DNA of 64,000 bases from Paragyromitra xinjiangensis (GCA_038503065.1 JBCAMK010000006.1:1426001-1490000), one strand, 5' to 3'. Positions 10,251 through 21,568 are shown, numbered from the stretch's first letter. A program made the numbers and translations. Notes: generated by a model not told the origin, from the letters alone.

Positions 10251-12801
10251 ATGTCTACAGGCTACACTCCATTTCAAGGCGGCATAAGTAAGACCAGACC
10301 CGAGAGGTCAGTGGCAAAGCGCCAGAGAAGTCCCAGTCATGAAGACCACCCACCAACGAAGAGAAGAATGGAAGAACCCCCGCCAGAACCCGTCCATGGG
10401 CAGAGACCCATCCTGAAGGCTGAGTTGAACTGGAAGGTGCGGAACCACATCAGCAGGTGCCATGGAAGGTTCCTGTTTGACACTGGATGCACTGGGCCTA
10501 TCCTCAGCGAAGAGTTTGTGAAGAAGGAGAGAAGATACCGGTGGAGCGCCGAGATTCTCCTATTCAGATGTTTGATGCCCAAGGTGACCTCATGATGGGA
10601 GCTGGCGAGTATTTTACTGCCACCCTCGACATGGTCATGGGCAAACATGAGGAGTTGATCCGGTGGGAGGTGGGACCTTTAGAAGAAGGCATCTCCGGAT
10701 ATCTTCCCATCTCATGGGCTCAGAAGCACAACCCAGACTTTGATTGGCATACTGGCCGCGTCAGGTGGAGGAGTGACTATTGCAAGAAGCATTGCATTCC
10801 CGCCGATGTCATGATTGAAGTATGTGAAGACTGGGAGATGTTGGCCGAAGATAGGGCCAATGTACATCAGATTGGATCAGCAGTGTGGCATGATGAGCAG
10901 GGCACAGATGTGGGATTGAGGTTACCGCCGGAGTACCGGGAATGGGCAGATGTGTTCAGCAATGAGAAGAGCTCAAAGCTACCGGAGCATAGTGCATTTG
11001 ACCACCATATCAGATTGCGGCCCGGAGCGAAGCCACCTTCTGGGCCTCTCTATCCATGCTCTGAGAGTGAGCTGAAGGCCCTCCGGGAGTTTCTGAACAA
11101 AGCACTACCCTCCGGAAAGATCTCCAGGTCCAATTCCCCCGCCGCCGCTCCTATCCTGTTTGTGCCCAAGCCTAATGGTACCCTCCGCATTTGTGTGGAT
11201 TACCGGGGCTTGAACAAGATCACAATCAAGGACAAGTACCCACTTCCGCTGATGTCAGAACTGAGAGACAGGTTGACCACCGCCAGGGTCTTTACCAAGA
11301 TAGACCTGAAGGATGGGTTCAACCTGCTAAGGATCGCCAAAGGGGATGAGTGGAAGACAGCTTTCCGGACCAGATATGGCTTGTATGAGTACAATGTCAT
11401 GCCATTTGGTCTGTGCAATGCACCCTCCTCATTCCAGGCTATGATCAATGAGGTTCTACATGACCTCCTAGATCTCGGAGTTATAGTATACTTAGATGAT
11501 ATACTTATATACTCCGAGAACATGGAAGGACACCAGTTCCTCGTCAAGAAGGTGTTAGGAAGGTTGAGAGAAGCCAACCTCCATGCCCACATTGACAAGT
11601 CCTTCTTTCATTTGAAAGAAGTGGAATATTTGGGGTACAACATCTCCGAGCATGGCATCTCTATGTCCAAAGAGAAAGTCAATGCTGTCAGGGAGTGGCC
11701 GGTACCCAGAACTGTGAAGGATGTGCAGGCCTTCTTAGGCTTCGCCAACTTCTACAGGAGATTCATAGCAGGTTTCAGTCGGGTTTGCAAGCCCTTGACG
11801 GATCTGCTGATGAAAGACAAGAAGTGGTTCTGGACTGCCGCTTGTGACAGAGCTTTCGAGGAACTCAAGCAGCTGTTCACAAGTGAGCCGGTCCTAGTTC
11901 ATTTTCACCCCAGTAGGCGCACAGTTGTAGAAACTGATGCAAGTGACTTTGCGAAAGGTGCAGTGTTATCTCAGTATGGCGAGGATGGGAAGCTACACCC
12001 TGTGGCCTTCTACTCCAAGAAGTTTTCCCCCGCCGAGATAAACTATGACATCCATGACAAGGAAATGGGCGCCATAGTGGCTGCTTTCCGAGAATGGGAG
12101 CACCTTTTGAAGTCAGTAGAGGGAGAAGTCACTGTGTTCACGGACCATAAGAACCTCGAGTACTTCAACAGTACCAAGGTCTTAACCCGCCGGCAGGCCA
12201 GATGGTCTGAAGACCTGGCGGGTTATAACTTTAAGGTGGTCTACAGATCCGGTGACAAGAATGGGAAGCCAGATGTCCTATCTAGACGGTGGGATCACTG
12301 CCTAGGAGAGGGAGGTGAACCTGCAGTTGCAGAACCGCAGTTGTTTTTCCGTCCTGGGCAATTGGTGTTGAACCCTGCTAGGCTAGCGGCCATCAGAGTT
12401 CACCAACTCCAGTCTACATTCTTGCAGAGGCTTGAAGCTGCGGCAGCTCAAGATATCCAGTGGCAAGGCATCCGCCAGGCACTACAGGAGAAGAAAGAAG
12501 GATTAGACCCGTCACTGTCCCTCAAGGATGGTTTAGTGTTCTATAAGAACCGATGGTATGTCCCAGAAGGCAGAGACCTCCGCCAGGAAATCTTCACTGA
12601 GTGCCATGACAGCAAGATGGCCGGTCACTTCGGGCAGTTCAAGACAGTTGAGAAAATCAAGTCCAACTTCTACTGGCCCAACATGGATAAGGACATTGAA
12701 GAGTATGTCCGGAGCTGTGATAGCTGCCAGAGGAACAAAACCGCCCGCCACAAGAAGTACGGCGAGTTATTACCTCTGGAGGTGCCCTACCGCCCATGGA
12801 C
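10251..12801 (+). pseudogene. pol: Ty3/gypsy pol (protease, RT, RNase H, integrase start), left copy
   Basis: Begins MSTGYTPFQG. Aspartic protease motif FLFDTGCTG is at about residue 76. A small indel in the GAAGGAGAGAAGA tract (about 10520-10535) changes frame between protease and RT. RT follows with VDYRGLNK, IDLKDGF, MPFGLCNAPSSFQ and YLDDILIYS (near 11487). RNase H has ETDASDFAKGAVL and FTDHKNLEYF. The integrase HHCC zinc region spans about 12602-12725 (HDSKMAGHFG, CDSCQRN). The frame is then cut at VPYRPW-T by the family-1 LINE at 12802. The integrase core and chromodomain of this copy are not found downstream on this strand. The pol text is nearly identical to 62598-64000. Confidence 0.88.
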
Positions 12802-13116
12802 ACCATCCTGCACGAGTAAAAAGATCCCTGCAAAACAACAGTTCTACGTTGCAACCGCGTTACACACTGCAAAAAGTCTTTAACTCTTCGGCTTCATTTA
12901 TCACCACTTCCCCGCATTCAAACACTTTCATCGGGCGCTACGCCCCATTTCATCCTGGATTCGCCCTCAACTCCTCCCAGGAGATCCCGTACCCCATCCC
13001 CATCCCCCGTGAAGCTGGTGACCTTTGGCACCAACTTCACCCTCCCCCTCATCGGCAAGAAAAGAACCCTTTCAAATCCCTCACCAGCACCCGCACGCTC
13101 AGGCTCACCCACAAAG

Positions 13117-14532
13117 ATGGCTGAATCCTCCACTGCACAATCTCTTTTTGACACCACTGGTCCTGCCGGTCTCACCACAGACTCCCAATACATCGATGAG
13201 GAGCACATGCAAGAGCTCCCGGATGACTCCACTCCAAATTGGCTGAAAGACTTCAGCAAACACGAAGACTACATGCCAGACGTGGACCATGAAGATTCCA
13301 CCGAACAATATCTTGCCTGGCTTTCTAAGTCCAGCTTCGCCAGACTCCACTCCCAAGTGGAGGAGAACAACATCCACCTCCTCGCCAAAGTGGCAATGCA
13401 AGAGAATGATATTCTCAGACTCACAGATCAAACCAAGATCCTTCAAGAAATGGTTGGAAAGCTTTCCACCACCCTCAATAACATGGCTGGAGTTCTTCGC
13501 ACCATTGATAAGAACACAAGTCAACCCACCCGCACATCAACACCAGCAAGCAACCAACAACAACAAAAACCCCAACAACTGGCGCAGAAACCCCAAATTC
13601 CCCTCCTCAACAATGGAAAGCCGATGACCTACGCAGACGCCGCAAACGCCCCCGCTGCTCCATTCACGAAGGTCAACAAGGGAAAGAAGAAGAAGGCTCT
13701 CCCCCCTAAACTCTTCCAACCCCAATTCACCACCATAAACCGCCAAATCATCCTAGAAACTTCCGCCGACGTCCCAGCTTCAATCGACAACTCTACCCTC
13801 CTCGCAGCAATCAACAAGGAGCTCTCCCCCCGCAACACATCCATCCTCATGTGCACAAAGACCGCCAGACACAACTTTGTCCTCACCACTCAACCTGACG
13901 AATCCGCCGAGCAAATCTGCCAGGCATATTTAAAGGAAATCGAAACGGCATGCACCCTCCTCAACATCCCCCTCGGTGAAGCCAGACCAAATTCCAAATG
14001 GTCCAAATTTATCATTCATGGCATTCCCACCAAGGCAACAATGGCCGAAGTTGCGGAACAAATGTCCATCTCTGTCCCCACCTTCACCCTCGCGCAAACC
14101 CCAAGATGGCTCACTACCCCAGAGGCAAGAGCCAACAAAACTCACTCCGCCATTGTCATTGCTCTCCCGCAGAAGTTTACAATGGAAACCCTTGGATTGT
14201 CTCAAATCCCACTCTTCAACTCCTTTTGCAGAGTTCAAGAATACATCGCAGTTTCCCCTACCACCCAATGCAGGAAATGCCAGGCCTATGGCCACCACCA
14301 GCAGACCTGCAAAAACGACTTCAAATGCGCCGTCTGTGCCGAGGCACACAAAACTTTCAAACATCCGTGCACCACCGCTGGATGCCCAGCAGGCACTAAG
14401 TGCACCCACCCCCCAATCCGCTGCGCCAACTGCAACCAAGGTCATAAGGCCTATGAACGCAAAGTTTGCATTGCCTACACCAAGCTCACTGAGAGCCTCA
14501 AATCTTCCCGAATTACCACCACCACTGCTTAA
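13117..14532 (+). CDS. Family-1 LINE ORF1 protein (Gag-like), copy A
   Basis: 471 codons from ATG in context AAAGATGGCT (MAESSTAQS). The frame is open for 36 codons upstream without an ATG, and this Met is conserved in all copies. The product has an acidic N-terminal part, a helical segment rich in Leu/Gln (about 90-130, possible coiled coil), a Pro/Gln/Lys linker, an RRM-like region around KWSKFIIHGIP, then three CCHC knuckles: CRKCQAYGHHQQTC (about 384), CAVCAEAHKTFKHPC and CANCNQGHKAYERKVC (about 435). By family knowledge it coats the element RNA. Its TAA overlaps the ATG of ORF2 by one base (TAATG). Confidence 0.9.
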   Translation: MAESSTAQSLFDTTGPAGLTTDSQYIDEEHMQELPDDSTPNWLKDFSKHEDYMPDVDHEDSTEQYLAWLSKSSFARLHSQVEENNIHLLAKVAMQENDILRLTDQTKILQEMVGKLSTTLNNMAGVLRTIDKNTSQPTRTSTPASNQQQQKPQQLAQKPQIPLLNNGKPMTYADAANAPAAPFTKVNKGKKKKALPPKLFQPQFTTINRQIILETSADVPASIDNSTLLAAINKELSPRNTSILMCTKTARHNFVLTTQPDESAEQICQAYLKEIETACTLLNIPLGEARPNSKWSKFIIHGIPTKATMAEVAEQMSISVPTFTLAQTPRWLTTPEARANKTHSAIVIALPQKFTMETLGLSQIPLFNSFCRVQEYIAVSPTTQCRKCQAYGHHQQTCKNDFKCAVCAEAHKTFKHPCTTAGCPAGTKCTHPPIRCANCNQGHKAYERKVCIAYTKLTESLKSSRITTTTA

Positions 14533-17500
14533 TGCAGCCACACCCGATTTCACTAGGCATAGCCATGGTGCAGCAGCTGAACTGCGCCAAAGGACAGGCC
14601 TCTACCCTATCAGCAATTTTGGACTTTGATCGCTCACAACACTCCCTAATCCTCATGCTCCAAGAACCTTGGCTTGATCATGACAAACTCCCACCAAATT
14701 CACGAAGCTCTGACGCATACTTTCCTTCCTCCTCATCGAAAGTAGTTACTTATATGAAGAAAAATTTAAAAAACACAAAAATAACCACCACCTTATCACC
14801 CAATTCGAACATCATTTCGATACTTATAAAACTTCCCCATCTTACAATGGAACTCTGCAATGTGTACATTCAACCACGCATGAGCGACAGTCACCTCCCA
14901 CTTCTCACCCATCATTTCCACCGCAACACCATACTGGCGGGAGATTTCAATCTACACCACCCATGGTGGTATGGCCCCAAAGCCGACGCCCACCAATATT
15001 TATTTTCCAAACGAATTTCCATAACCAATTCAATTACGGAATGGCTAGAGGATAACGACTTCCGCCTCCTAAACAAACCTGGAACATACACCCACTTCCC
15101 CAGAAACGGCAACCAACCTTCCATTCTTGACCTAACCCTTGCCCGGGGCCTATCTGACACCTGTGGCCCATGGTCTGCACCCTCGACCTGCCCCCACAAT
15201 TCAGATCACGTATCAATATACACCACACTCTACATCCAACCACCCGAATACACCAGCCGACGCCTATATTCCAAAGCAGATTGGCCGCAATTCCATCAAA
15301 TCATCAGGGATGCAGCTATCCCCCTCAATTACCAAAACATAACAACGACCAATCAATCACTATCCAATATTGTCAGCATCATCAACCAAGCCGTGGAATG
15401 CGCCATCCCCCTATCAAAACCCAGGACTTATGCTAAATCCTGGTGGACACCCAATCTTCGCAAACTAAAAAGGAAACTTTCCTGGCTTGAATCAGAAGCC
15501 AGGAGACCCAACGCTCCACCACATTTCAGAACACAAGCCATTTCCATTCGCAAAATCTATAAAACTGAAATAACCCTCGCCAAATGGAACCACTGGCACA
15601 GATCCATTAAAGACATCAGTCCCAGTTCCGCCTGGAATCTATTAAATGGCGCTTCAGCCAGGAACAAACCCAACATTCCCCCCATCAACCAACAAGAAGA
15701 TAACGAAGCGATCGGTAAAGCCTTCCGCCAAACTTTCTTCCCACCCCAAACCATTCCACCCCCCTTTCCTCCAAATTTTTTACCCCCTCCCAATACCGAT
15801 ACTAGTAACTTTTCCCATGCTATTTCAGCGGAAGAAATCGACCTCCTGCTCCACAAATCCAACATGCGAACGGCAGTTGGCCCAGACGGACTCAATTACA
15901 TCACACTACGGGAAACACACCGAGCCCGGCCTGCCATCTTAACCACCCTGTTCAATAATCTTCTACATCTCGGCCACATGCCTGAAATCTGGAAAATCAC
16001 ACACTGCGTCCCCATTCCCAAATCAAACAAGGCCCATTACTCCTCTCCCAAGAGCTATCGCCCTGTTTCCTTACTTTCCTGTTTTGGCAAATTGCTGGAG
16101 AAGATAGTCGCCAGAAAGCTTGAATTATGTGCTACACTGAATGGAGCCATACAACCACACCATACTGGAGCCAGAACAGGAGTTTCCGCCACGGACTCCT
16201 TACACTACATTCTCACTATCGCACAAAAACAAGTGTTAATTCCCACTCTCGGAAATGACAGGAAAGCCTCACGGGCACCCCTTCGCCCAACAATCCTGGC
16301 AACAGACATAGATGGCGCTTTTAACTGCGTCTCCCATCCTCACCTCATAAGAATCCTAGAGCACTACACCTTTCCCACCTGGTGCGTCAAATGGATGTCC
16401 AGCTTCACCACAGACCGTACCTTAGCCTTCCGTATAAACCAGGAACTCGAAACCCCCCAACCCTTACAGGTGGGACTTCCGCAAGGCTCCCCCCTCTCTT
16501 CCATCGCCTTCGTCATTTATGCGGCGGCATTGGACCCCCCATCAAATTTTAACCCCGCGGAACTTTCCACAATATACATCGATGATGACACTGCCCTACA
16601 ATTAGCAAAAACCCCCGCCTTCGCCACAAAACGACTAGCTGAAAGACATGCAGCCAAAGTATTGCGAGCTAATTTCCTCAACATAATTTTTTCTCAACCG
16701 AAAACGGAGTTAATCCACCTCGTGGCCACAAGCACTCCCCATCCTTCCACCCAAACCATCAAACTCTTCGACACAGAAATTTCCCCCTCCCCTCACATCA
16801 AAACTCTGGGTATCCTCCTTGACCAGCGATTGAACTTCCACACTCATTGCCAACAAGCCGCTTCCCGATTAAGAACATCTCTCTACCTCGTTAATAACCT
16901 CATCAAAGACAAAGGTCCCACCCCCAATTTGATTCATCAGCTAACCCTTACGATCATACTCCCTGCCGCTTTGTACGGCTCCGAAGTATGGTGGACTGGC
17001 ACCCAAAGCATCCTTGACAGACTTTCACCCACCTATCACCGGGCAGCCCGACTAATTTCAGGCCTTCCCAAATATACCCCGATACACAGACTTTTACCTG
17101 AGGCTGGTCTAGCCCCCCTCAATTTACTTCTCGATATGCGCACTCAAATATATGGAATTCGCTTATTGCGCAACCCAAATCACCCCCTGCACAAAATTCT
17201 TCAACAACACCTCCATCGAACAGAATTTAAAGGCACTGGCTTACAGAGAGTTGGATCCCTTGTATCCCAACTCCTATCAGGCGCCCCTCTTGAAGACCTC
17301 TCCCCACCCCTCCATCCCTTTCTTAACGCGGCCAACATACACATCGAAGGCACTAAACAATCAGCTTCCCTTACCCACATGGATTGGCTTCACAGCCTCT
17401 CCAGCGCTTGGGTACTCTATTCAGATGGCTCCAAAGCAGAAAATGGAGTCACAGCATCTGGCTGGAACATCCAATACATACAGTACGGCAACACCACCCA

Positions 17501-18263
17501 ATCATACCAAGGCAACTGCAATCTGGGACACCAATGCGAAAACGAGGACGCGGAGATCCATGGAATACAGGAAGCCCTCCAATATCTCATACAACGCCTA
17601 CCAGTCGACAACACACCCGTTTACCTTTGCATCGACAATCAGAATGCCCTCCGAGCCCTCACTGGCAATATTACTTCCAATCGCCAGTTTTTAAAAGCCA
17701 CCCTTACACACATACACACCCTACATAACTTGAACGCCCCAGTAACGGGGAGATGGACTCCATCTCACACCAATATTGCGGGAAATGAGATTGCCGACAC
17801 CATGGCCAAAGCTGGCCTCTCCCTCACCCCCTGCCGACACACATGCACAACTCTAGGCTGGCTTCGGCTACAACCCAGAATTTCCCTCCTCAAAAAATGG
17901 CAAGAAACAACTGAAACACCAGTTGCCTTACACCCTCCTCCTGTCTTGCGATTCCTTCGACGAACCCAAGCTAAAGCGATATCGCTACTCCGCACACAAC
18001 AAACCAAAGCAGATCCAAATCCTCTTTCCCCCCCCTCCACATGCCCCTGTGGCATACTGAATTCCTCATCGCACCTTGCCCTTGATTGTACCCTAAATAA
18101 TTCGACACGCCCGAATTGGGGCAGCAGCTGGTACCAGGCAATCCTCCTCAACACCAATCACCTTGATCTCCTACATTTTATTAGCGAGAATCAATTAGCG
18201 ACACTTTCATCAAACAAATATCTTAACATGGTATCGAATGCCAACCTTCTGGATATGAATTGA
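14532..18263 (+). CDS. Family-1 LINE ORF2 polyprotein, copy A
   Basis: 1243 codons, uninterrupted. An APE-type endonuclease lies at the N-terminus (QEPWLD; GDFNLHHPWW near residue 137; NSDH near 222). RT spans about 445-760 with RTAVGPDG, SYRPVSLLS, ATDIDGAFN, GLPQGSPLSS and the catalytic YIDDD near 680. RNase H follows with LYSDGSK near 962, ENEDAEIHG, CIDNQNAL and WTPSHTNIAGNEIAD. A C-terminal knuckle CPCGILNSSSHLALDC is near 1168. The protein nicks the target, primes reverse transcription from the nick and removes RNA. The start is fixed by the TAATG overlap with ORF1, which is identical in copies B, D, E and F. Confidence 0.93.
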   Translation: MQPHPISLGIAMVQQLNCAKGQASTLSAILDFDRSQHSLILMLQEPWLDHDKLPPNSRSSDAYFPSSSSKVVTYMKKNLKNTKITTTLSPNSNIISILIKLPHLTMELCNVYIQPRMSDSHLPLLTHHFHRNTILAGDFNLHHPWWYGPKADAHQYLFSKRISITNSITEWLEDNDFRLLNKPGTYTHFPRNGNQPSILDLTLARGLSDTCGPWSAPSTCPHNSDHVSIYTTLYIQPPEYTSRRLYSKADWPQFHQIIRDAAIPLNYQNITTTNQSLSNIVSIINQAVECAIPLSKPRTYAKSWWTPNLRKLKRKLSWLESEARRPNAPPHFRTQAISIRKIYKTEITLAKWNHWHRSIKDISPSSAWNLLNGASARNKPNIPPINQQEDNEAIGKAFRQTFFPPQTIPPPFPPNFLPPPNTDTSNFSHAISAEEIDLLLHKSNMRTAVGPDGLNYITLRETHRARPAILTTLFNNLLHLGHMPEIWKITHCVPIPKSNKAHYSSPKSYRPVSLLSCFGKLLEKIVARKLELCATLNGAIQPHHTGARTGVSATDSLHYILTIAQKQVLIPTLGNDRKASRAPLRPTILATDIDGAFNCVSHPHLIRILEHYTFPTWCVKWMSSFTTDRTLAFRINQELETPQPLQVGLPQGSPLSSIAFVIYAAALDPPSNFNPAELSTIYIDDDTALQLAKTPAFATKRLAERHAAKVLRANFLNIIFSQPKTELIHLVATSTPHPSTQTIKLFDTEISPSPHIKTLGILLDQRLNFHTHCQQAASRLRTSLYLVNNLIKDKGPTPNLIHQLTLTIILPAALYGSEVWWTGTQSILDRLSPTYHRAARLISGLPKYTPIHRLLPEAGLAPLNLLLDMRTQIYGIRLLRNPNHPLHKILQQHLHRTEFKGTGLQRVGSLVSQLLSGAPLEDLSPPLHPFLNAANIHIEGTKQSASLTHMDWLHSLSSAWVLYSDGSKAENGVTASGWNIQYIQYGNTTQSYQGNCNLGHQCENEDAEIHGIQEALQYLIQRLPVDNTPVYLCIDNQNALRALTGNITSNRQFLKATLTHIHTLHNLNAPVTGRWTPSHTNIAGNEIADTMAKAGLSLTPCRHTCTTLGWLRLQPRISLLKKWQETTETPVALHPPPVLRFLRRTQAKAISLLRTQQTKADPNPLSPPSTCPCGILNSSSHLALDCTLNNSTRPNWGSSWYQAILLNTNHLDLLHFISENQLATLSSNKYLNMVSNANLLDMN

Positions 18264-18836
18264 TTCTTTTGGTAACCGGGCAGGGGAAGTTTTTCTTTTG
18301 TTTCCGGTTGGTTTAGGGATTATTTCTTTTATTTTTCGTATGAGTTTAAGTTGTTTTCGGTTAGGATAGTTTTGTATTTTCTTTTAGTTATTTTGTTTAT
18401 GATCGGGGATGATGAGGTTGGTGGAGGATGAGGCCATGTATTCTTGTACCCGTGCCATTCAGTAGCTAGTTAGGTTAGCGACTGTCTAAAATTAAATGAA
18501 ATTGGAAATTGGAAATTGGACACCATCCTGCACGAGTAAAAAGATCCCTGCAAAACCACAGTTCTATGTTGCAACCGCGTTACACACTGCAAAAAGTCTT
18601 TAACTCTTCGGCTTCATTTATCACCACTTCCCCGCACCAAAACACTTTCATCGGGCGCGTCGCCCCACTTCATCCTGGATTCGCCCTCGACTCCTCCCAG
18701 GAGATCCCGCACACCCTCCCCATCCCCTGTAAAGCTGGTGACCTTTGGCACCAACTTCACCCTCCCCCTCATCGGCAAGAAAAGAACCCTTTCCAACCCC
18801 TCTCCAGCTCCCGCCCGCTCAGGTTCCCCCACAAAG

Positions 18837-20243
18837 ATGGCCGAATCCTCCACTGCACAATCCCTCTTCAATACCGGTCCCCAGGGCCTCACCACCGATT
18901 CTCAGTACCACGACGAAGCTCTCATGCATGAGCTTCCCGATGACTCCACTCCTAACTGGCTTCGTGACTTTTCAGCCACAGAAGACTACATGCCCGAGAT
19001 CCCAGAAGACGGCAACACCGAACAATACATGGCATGGCTACTTAAATCCAGCTTCGCCCGCCTCAACACCCAAACTGAGGAAAACAACACCCTCCTCGCC
19101 AAAGTCGCCATGCAGGAAAATGACATCCTCAGGCTCACGGATCAAACTAAGATCCTTCAGGAAATGGTTGGCAAATTGTCCACCACCCTTAACAACATGG
19201 CCGGAGCTCTTCGCAACATCGAGAAGAACACAAGCCAACCCTCTCGCACCCCCGCACTAGCAAGCAACCAAAAACCCCAACAACAACCGGTCCAGAAACC
19301 CCAAACCCCTCTCCTCAATGAAGGGAAACCCATGACTTACGCACAGGCTGCGAACGCTCCTGCTGCCCCATTCACCAAGGTCAACAAGGGCAACAAAAAG
19401 AAGAAGGCCCTCCCTCCCAAACTGTTCCAACCACAATTCACCACTATAAACCGCCAAATCATATTGGAAACCTCCGCTGAAGTTCCACCCACCATCGATA
19501 ATTCCTCCCTCCTGGCAGCAATCAATAAAGAGCTCGCCCCGCGCAATACTTCCATTCTTTTATGCACCAAAACCGCCAGACACAACTTCGTTCTCACAAC
19601 TCGACCTAATGAATCGGCGGAACAAATCTGCCAGGCATACCAAAAAGAGATCGAAACAGCATGCACCCTCCTCAACATCCCACTCGGTGAAGCAAGACCA
19701 AATTCTAAATGGTCCAAATTCATAATCCACGGCATTCCCACCAAGGCAACAATGGCCGAGGTCACGGAACAAATGTCCATTTTCGTCCCCACTTTTACCC
19801 TTGCACAAACCCCCAGATGGCTCACGACCGTTGAAGCAAGAGCCAACAAAACCCACTCAGCCATCGTCATTGCCCTCCCTCAAAAATTCACCATGGAAAC
19901 CCTTGGACTCTCCCAAATTCCTCTCTTCAACTCTTTCTGCAGAATACAGGAATATATTGCAGTTTCCCCCACCACACAATGCAGGAAATGCCAGGCATAT
20001 GGACATCACCAGCAAACCTGCAAAAACGAGTTTAAATGCGCAGTATGTGCTGAAGCCCATGAAACATTCAAACACCCCTGCACCACCTCTGGATGCCCAG
20101 CCGGCATCAAGTGCACCCATCCTCCAATCCGCTGCGCCAATTGCAACCAAGGCCACAAAGCCTACGAACGCAAAACCTGCATCGCCTATACCAAGCTCAC
20201 TGAGAGCCTTAAATCTTCCCGAACCACTACCACCACTGCTTAA
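18837..20243 (+). CDS. Family-1 LINE ORF1 protein, copy B
   Basis: 468 codons from the conserved MAESSTAQS start, open to TAA at 20241-20243. Same plan as copy A: helical region, Pro/Gln linker, RRM-like KWSKFIIHGIP region and three CCHC knuckles (CRKCQAYGHHQQTC, CAVCAEAHETFKHPC, CANCNQGHKAYERKTC). ORF1 is intact although ORF2 of the same copy is destroyed. The stop overlaps the ORF2 start as TAATG. Confidence 0.88.
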   Translation: MAESSTAQSLFNTGPQGLTTDSQYHDEALMHELPDDSTPNWLRDFSATEDYMPEIPEDGNTEQYMAWLLKSSFARLNTQTEENNTLLAKVAMQENDILRLTDQTKILQEMVGKLSTTLNNMAGALRNIEKNTSQPSRTPALASNQKPQQQPVQKPQTPLLNEGKPMTYAQAANAPAAPFTKVNKGNKKKKALPPKLFQPQFTTINRQIILETSAEVPPTIDNSSLLAAINKELAPRNTSILLCTKTARHNFVLTTRPNESAEQICQAYQKEIETACTLLNIPLGEARPNSKWSKFIIHGIPTKATMAEVTEQMSIFVPTFTLAQTPRWLTTVEARANKTHSAIVIALPQKFTMETLGLSQIPLFNSFCRIQEYIAVSPTTQCRKCQAYGHHQQTCKNEFKCAVCAEAHETFKHPCTTSGCPAGIKCTHPPIRCANCNQGHKAYERKTCIAYTKLTESLKSSRTTTTTA

Positions 20244-21568
20244 TGCAGGCACACCCATCCCCAACAGGCATAGCCACGGCACAGCAGCTGAACTGCGCCA
20301 AAGGACAGGCCTCCACACTATCAGCAATTTTAGATTTCGATCGTTCACCACAATCCTTAATTCTCATGCTTCAAGAACCTTGGCTTGATCATGATAAATT
20401 TCCTCCTATTTCACAAAGCTCAGACGCTTATTTTCCTTCCTCTTCACCGAAAGTAGTTACTTATATTAAGAAAAACTTAAAAAACACAAAAATAACCACC
20501 ACACTATCACCCAACCCGAACATCATATCAATTCTGATCAAACTTCCTCACCTCACGATGGAACTTTGCAACGTCTACATCCAACCACGCCTAAGCGACA
20601 ACCACATCCCCATCATCACCCATCACTTCCATCGGAACACCATACTAGCAGGAGATTTCAACCTCCACCACCCCTGGTGGTATTGCCCTAAGGCAGAAAC
20701 ACACCAACATCTATTTTCCAAACGCATATCCCTAACCAGTTTAATCACCGAATGGCTAGAGGACAACAACTTCCGCCTGCTCAACAAACCTGGAACATAC
20801 ACACACTTTCCTAGAAACGGCAACCAACCTTCCATACTTGACCTTACCCTGGCTCGGGGACTAACCGACACTTGTGGACCTTGGTCTGCACCCGCAACAT
20901 GCCCACACAACTCGGATCACGTGTCTCTATACACCACTCTTTACATCCACCCCCCGGAATACACAAGCCGACGCCTTTATTCCAAAGCAAACTGGCCACA
21001 ATTCCATCAGATCATCAAGGACGCAGCAATCCCTTTCAATTACCAGAACATAGCAACCACCAACCAGTCCCTATCCTGCATCCTCACTGTCATTAATCAA
21101 GCAGTAGAGCAAGCAATTCCAATGTCCAAACCCAAAACCCACGCCAAATCTTGGTGGACACCCAACCTCCGCAAACTCAAGAGAAAACTTTCCTGGATCG
21201 AATCCGAAGCCAGAAAACCCAATCCTTCACCCCATCTCAGAGCACAAGCCATTTCTGTTCGAAAAATCTATAAAACAGAAATCGTCCTTGCCAAATGGGA
21301 TCACTGGCATAGATCCCTCAAAGACATCAGCCCCAGCTCTGCCTGGAACCTACTCAATACTACCTCAGCACGAAACAAACCCAGCATACCACCCATCAAT
21401 CAACAAGAAAGCAACGAAGAAATTGGCAAAGCTTTTCGCCACACCTTCTTCCCACCCCAAAGCATTCCACCTGACTTTCCCCCACACTTCTTACCACCCC
21501 CCACTTCAAACACCAACACCTTTCCACACACCATCACAGCAGAAGAAATCGATTTCCTCCTCCACAAA

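Larger units (their letters stand above)
12802..18516 (+). mobile_element. Family-1 LINE copy A, full length and intact
   Basis: 5715 bp. It begins ACCATCCTGCACGAGTAAAA directly after TGGAC (12797-12801) in gypsy pol and ends in three GAAATTG-type heptamers directly before TGGAC (18517-18521), which abuts copy B. It carries a 5' UTR of about 315 bp, ORF1, ORF2 and a 3' UTR of about 250 bp containing a stretch (TTAGGTTAGCGACTGTCTAAAA) shared by all copies. Both ORFs are open, so this copy may be active. It differs clearly from copies D, E and F at protein level. Confidence 0.9.

Noticed and set aside
10515..10540. Programmed frameshift between protease and RT
   Set aside because: The GA-rich tract looks like a simple indel, and this copy has another frame break in gag. 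One copy cannot show a programmed event.
13930..14553. Long minus-strand ORFs opposite the LINE ORFs (for example 13930-14553, 50022-50630)
   Set aside because: They mirror the plus-strand ORF1 codons and recur only where ORF1 does. They have no independent motifs.
18495..18521. Telomere-like repeats in the LINE tails
   Set aside because: Only about three GAAATTG-type units, always at a LINE 3' end, and not a TTAGGG-type array.
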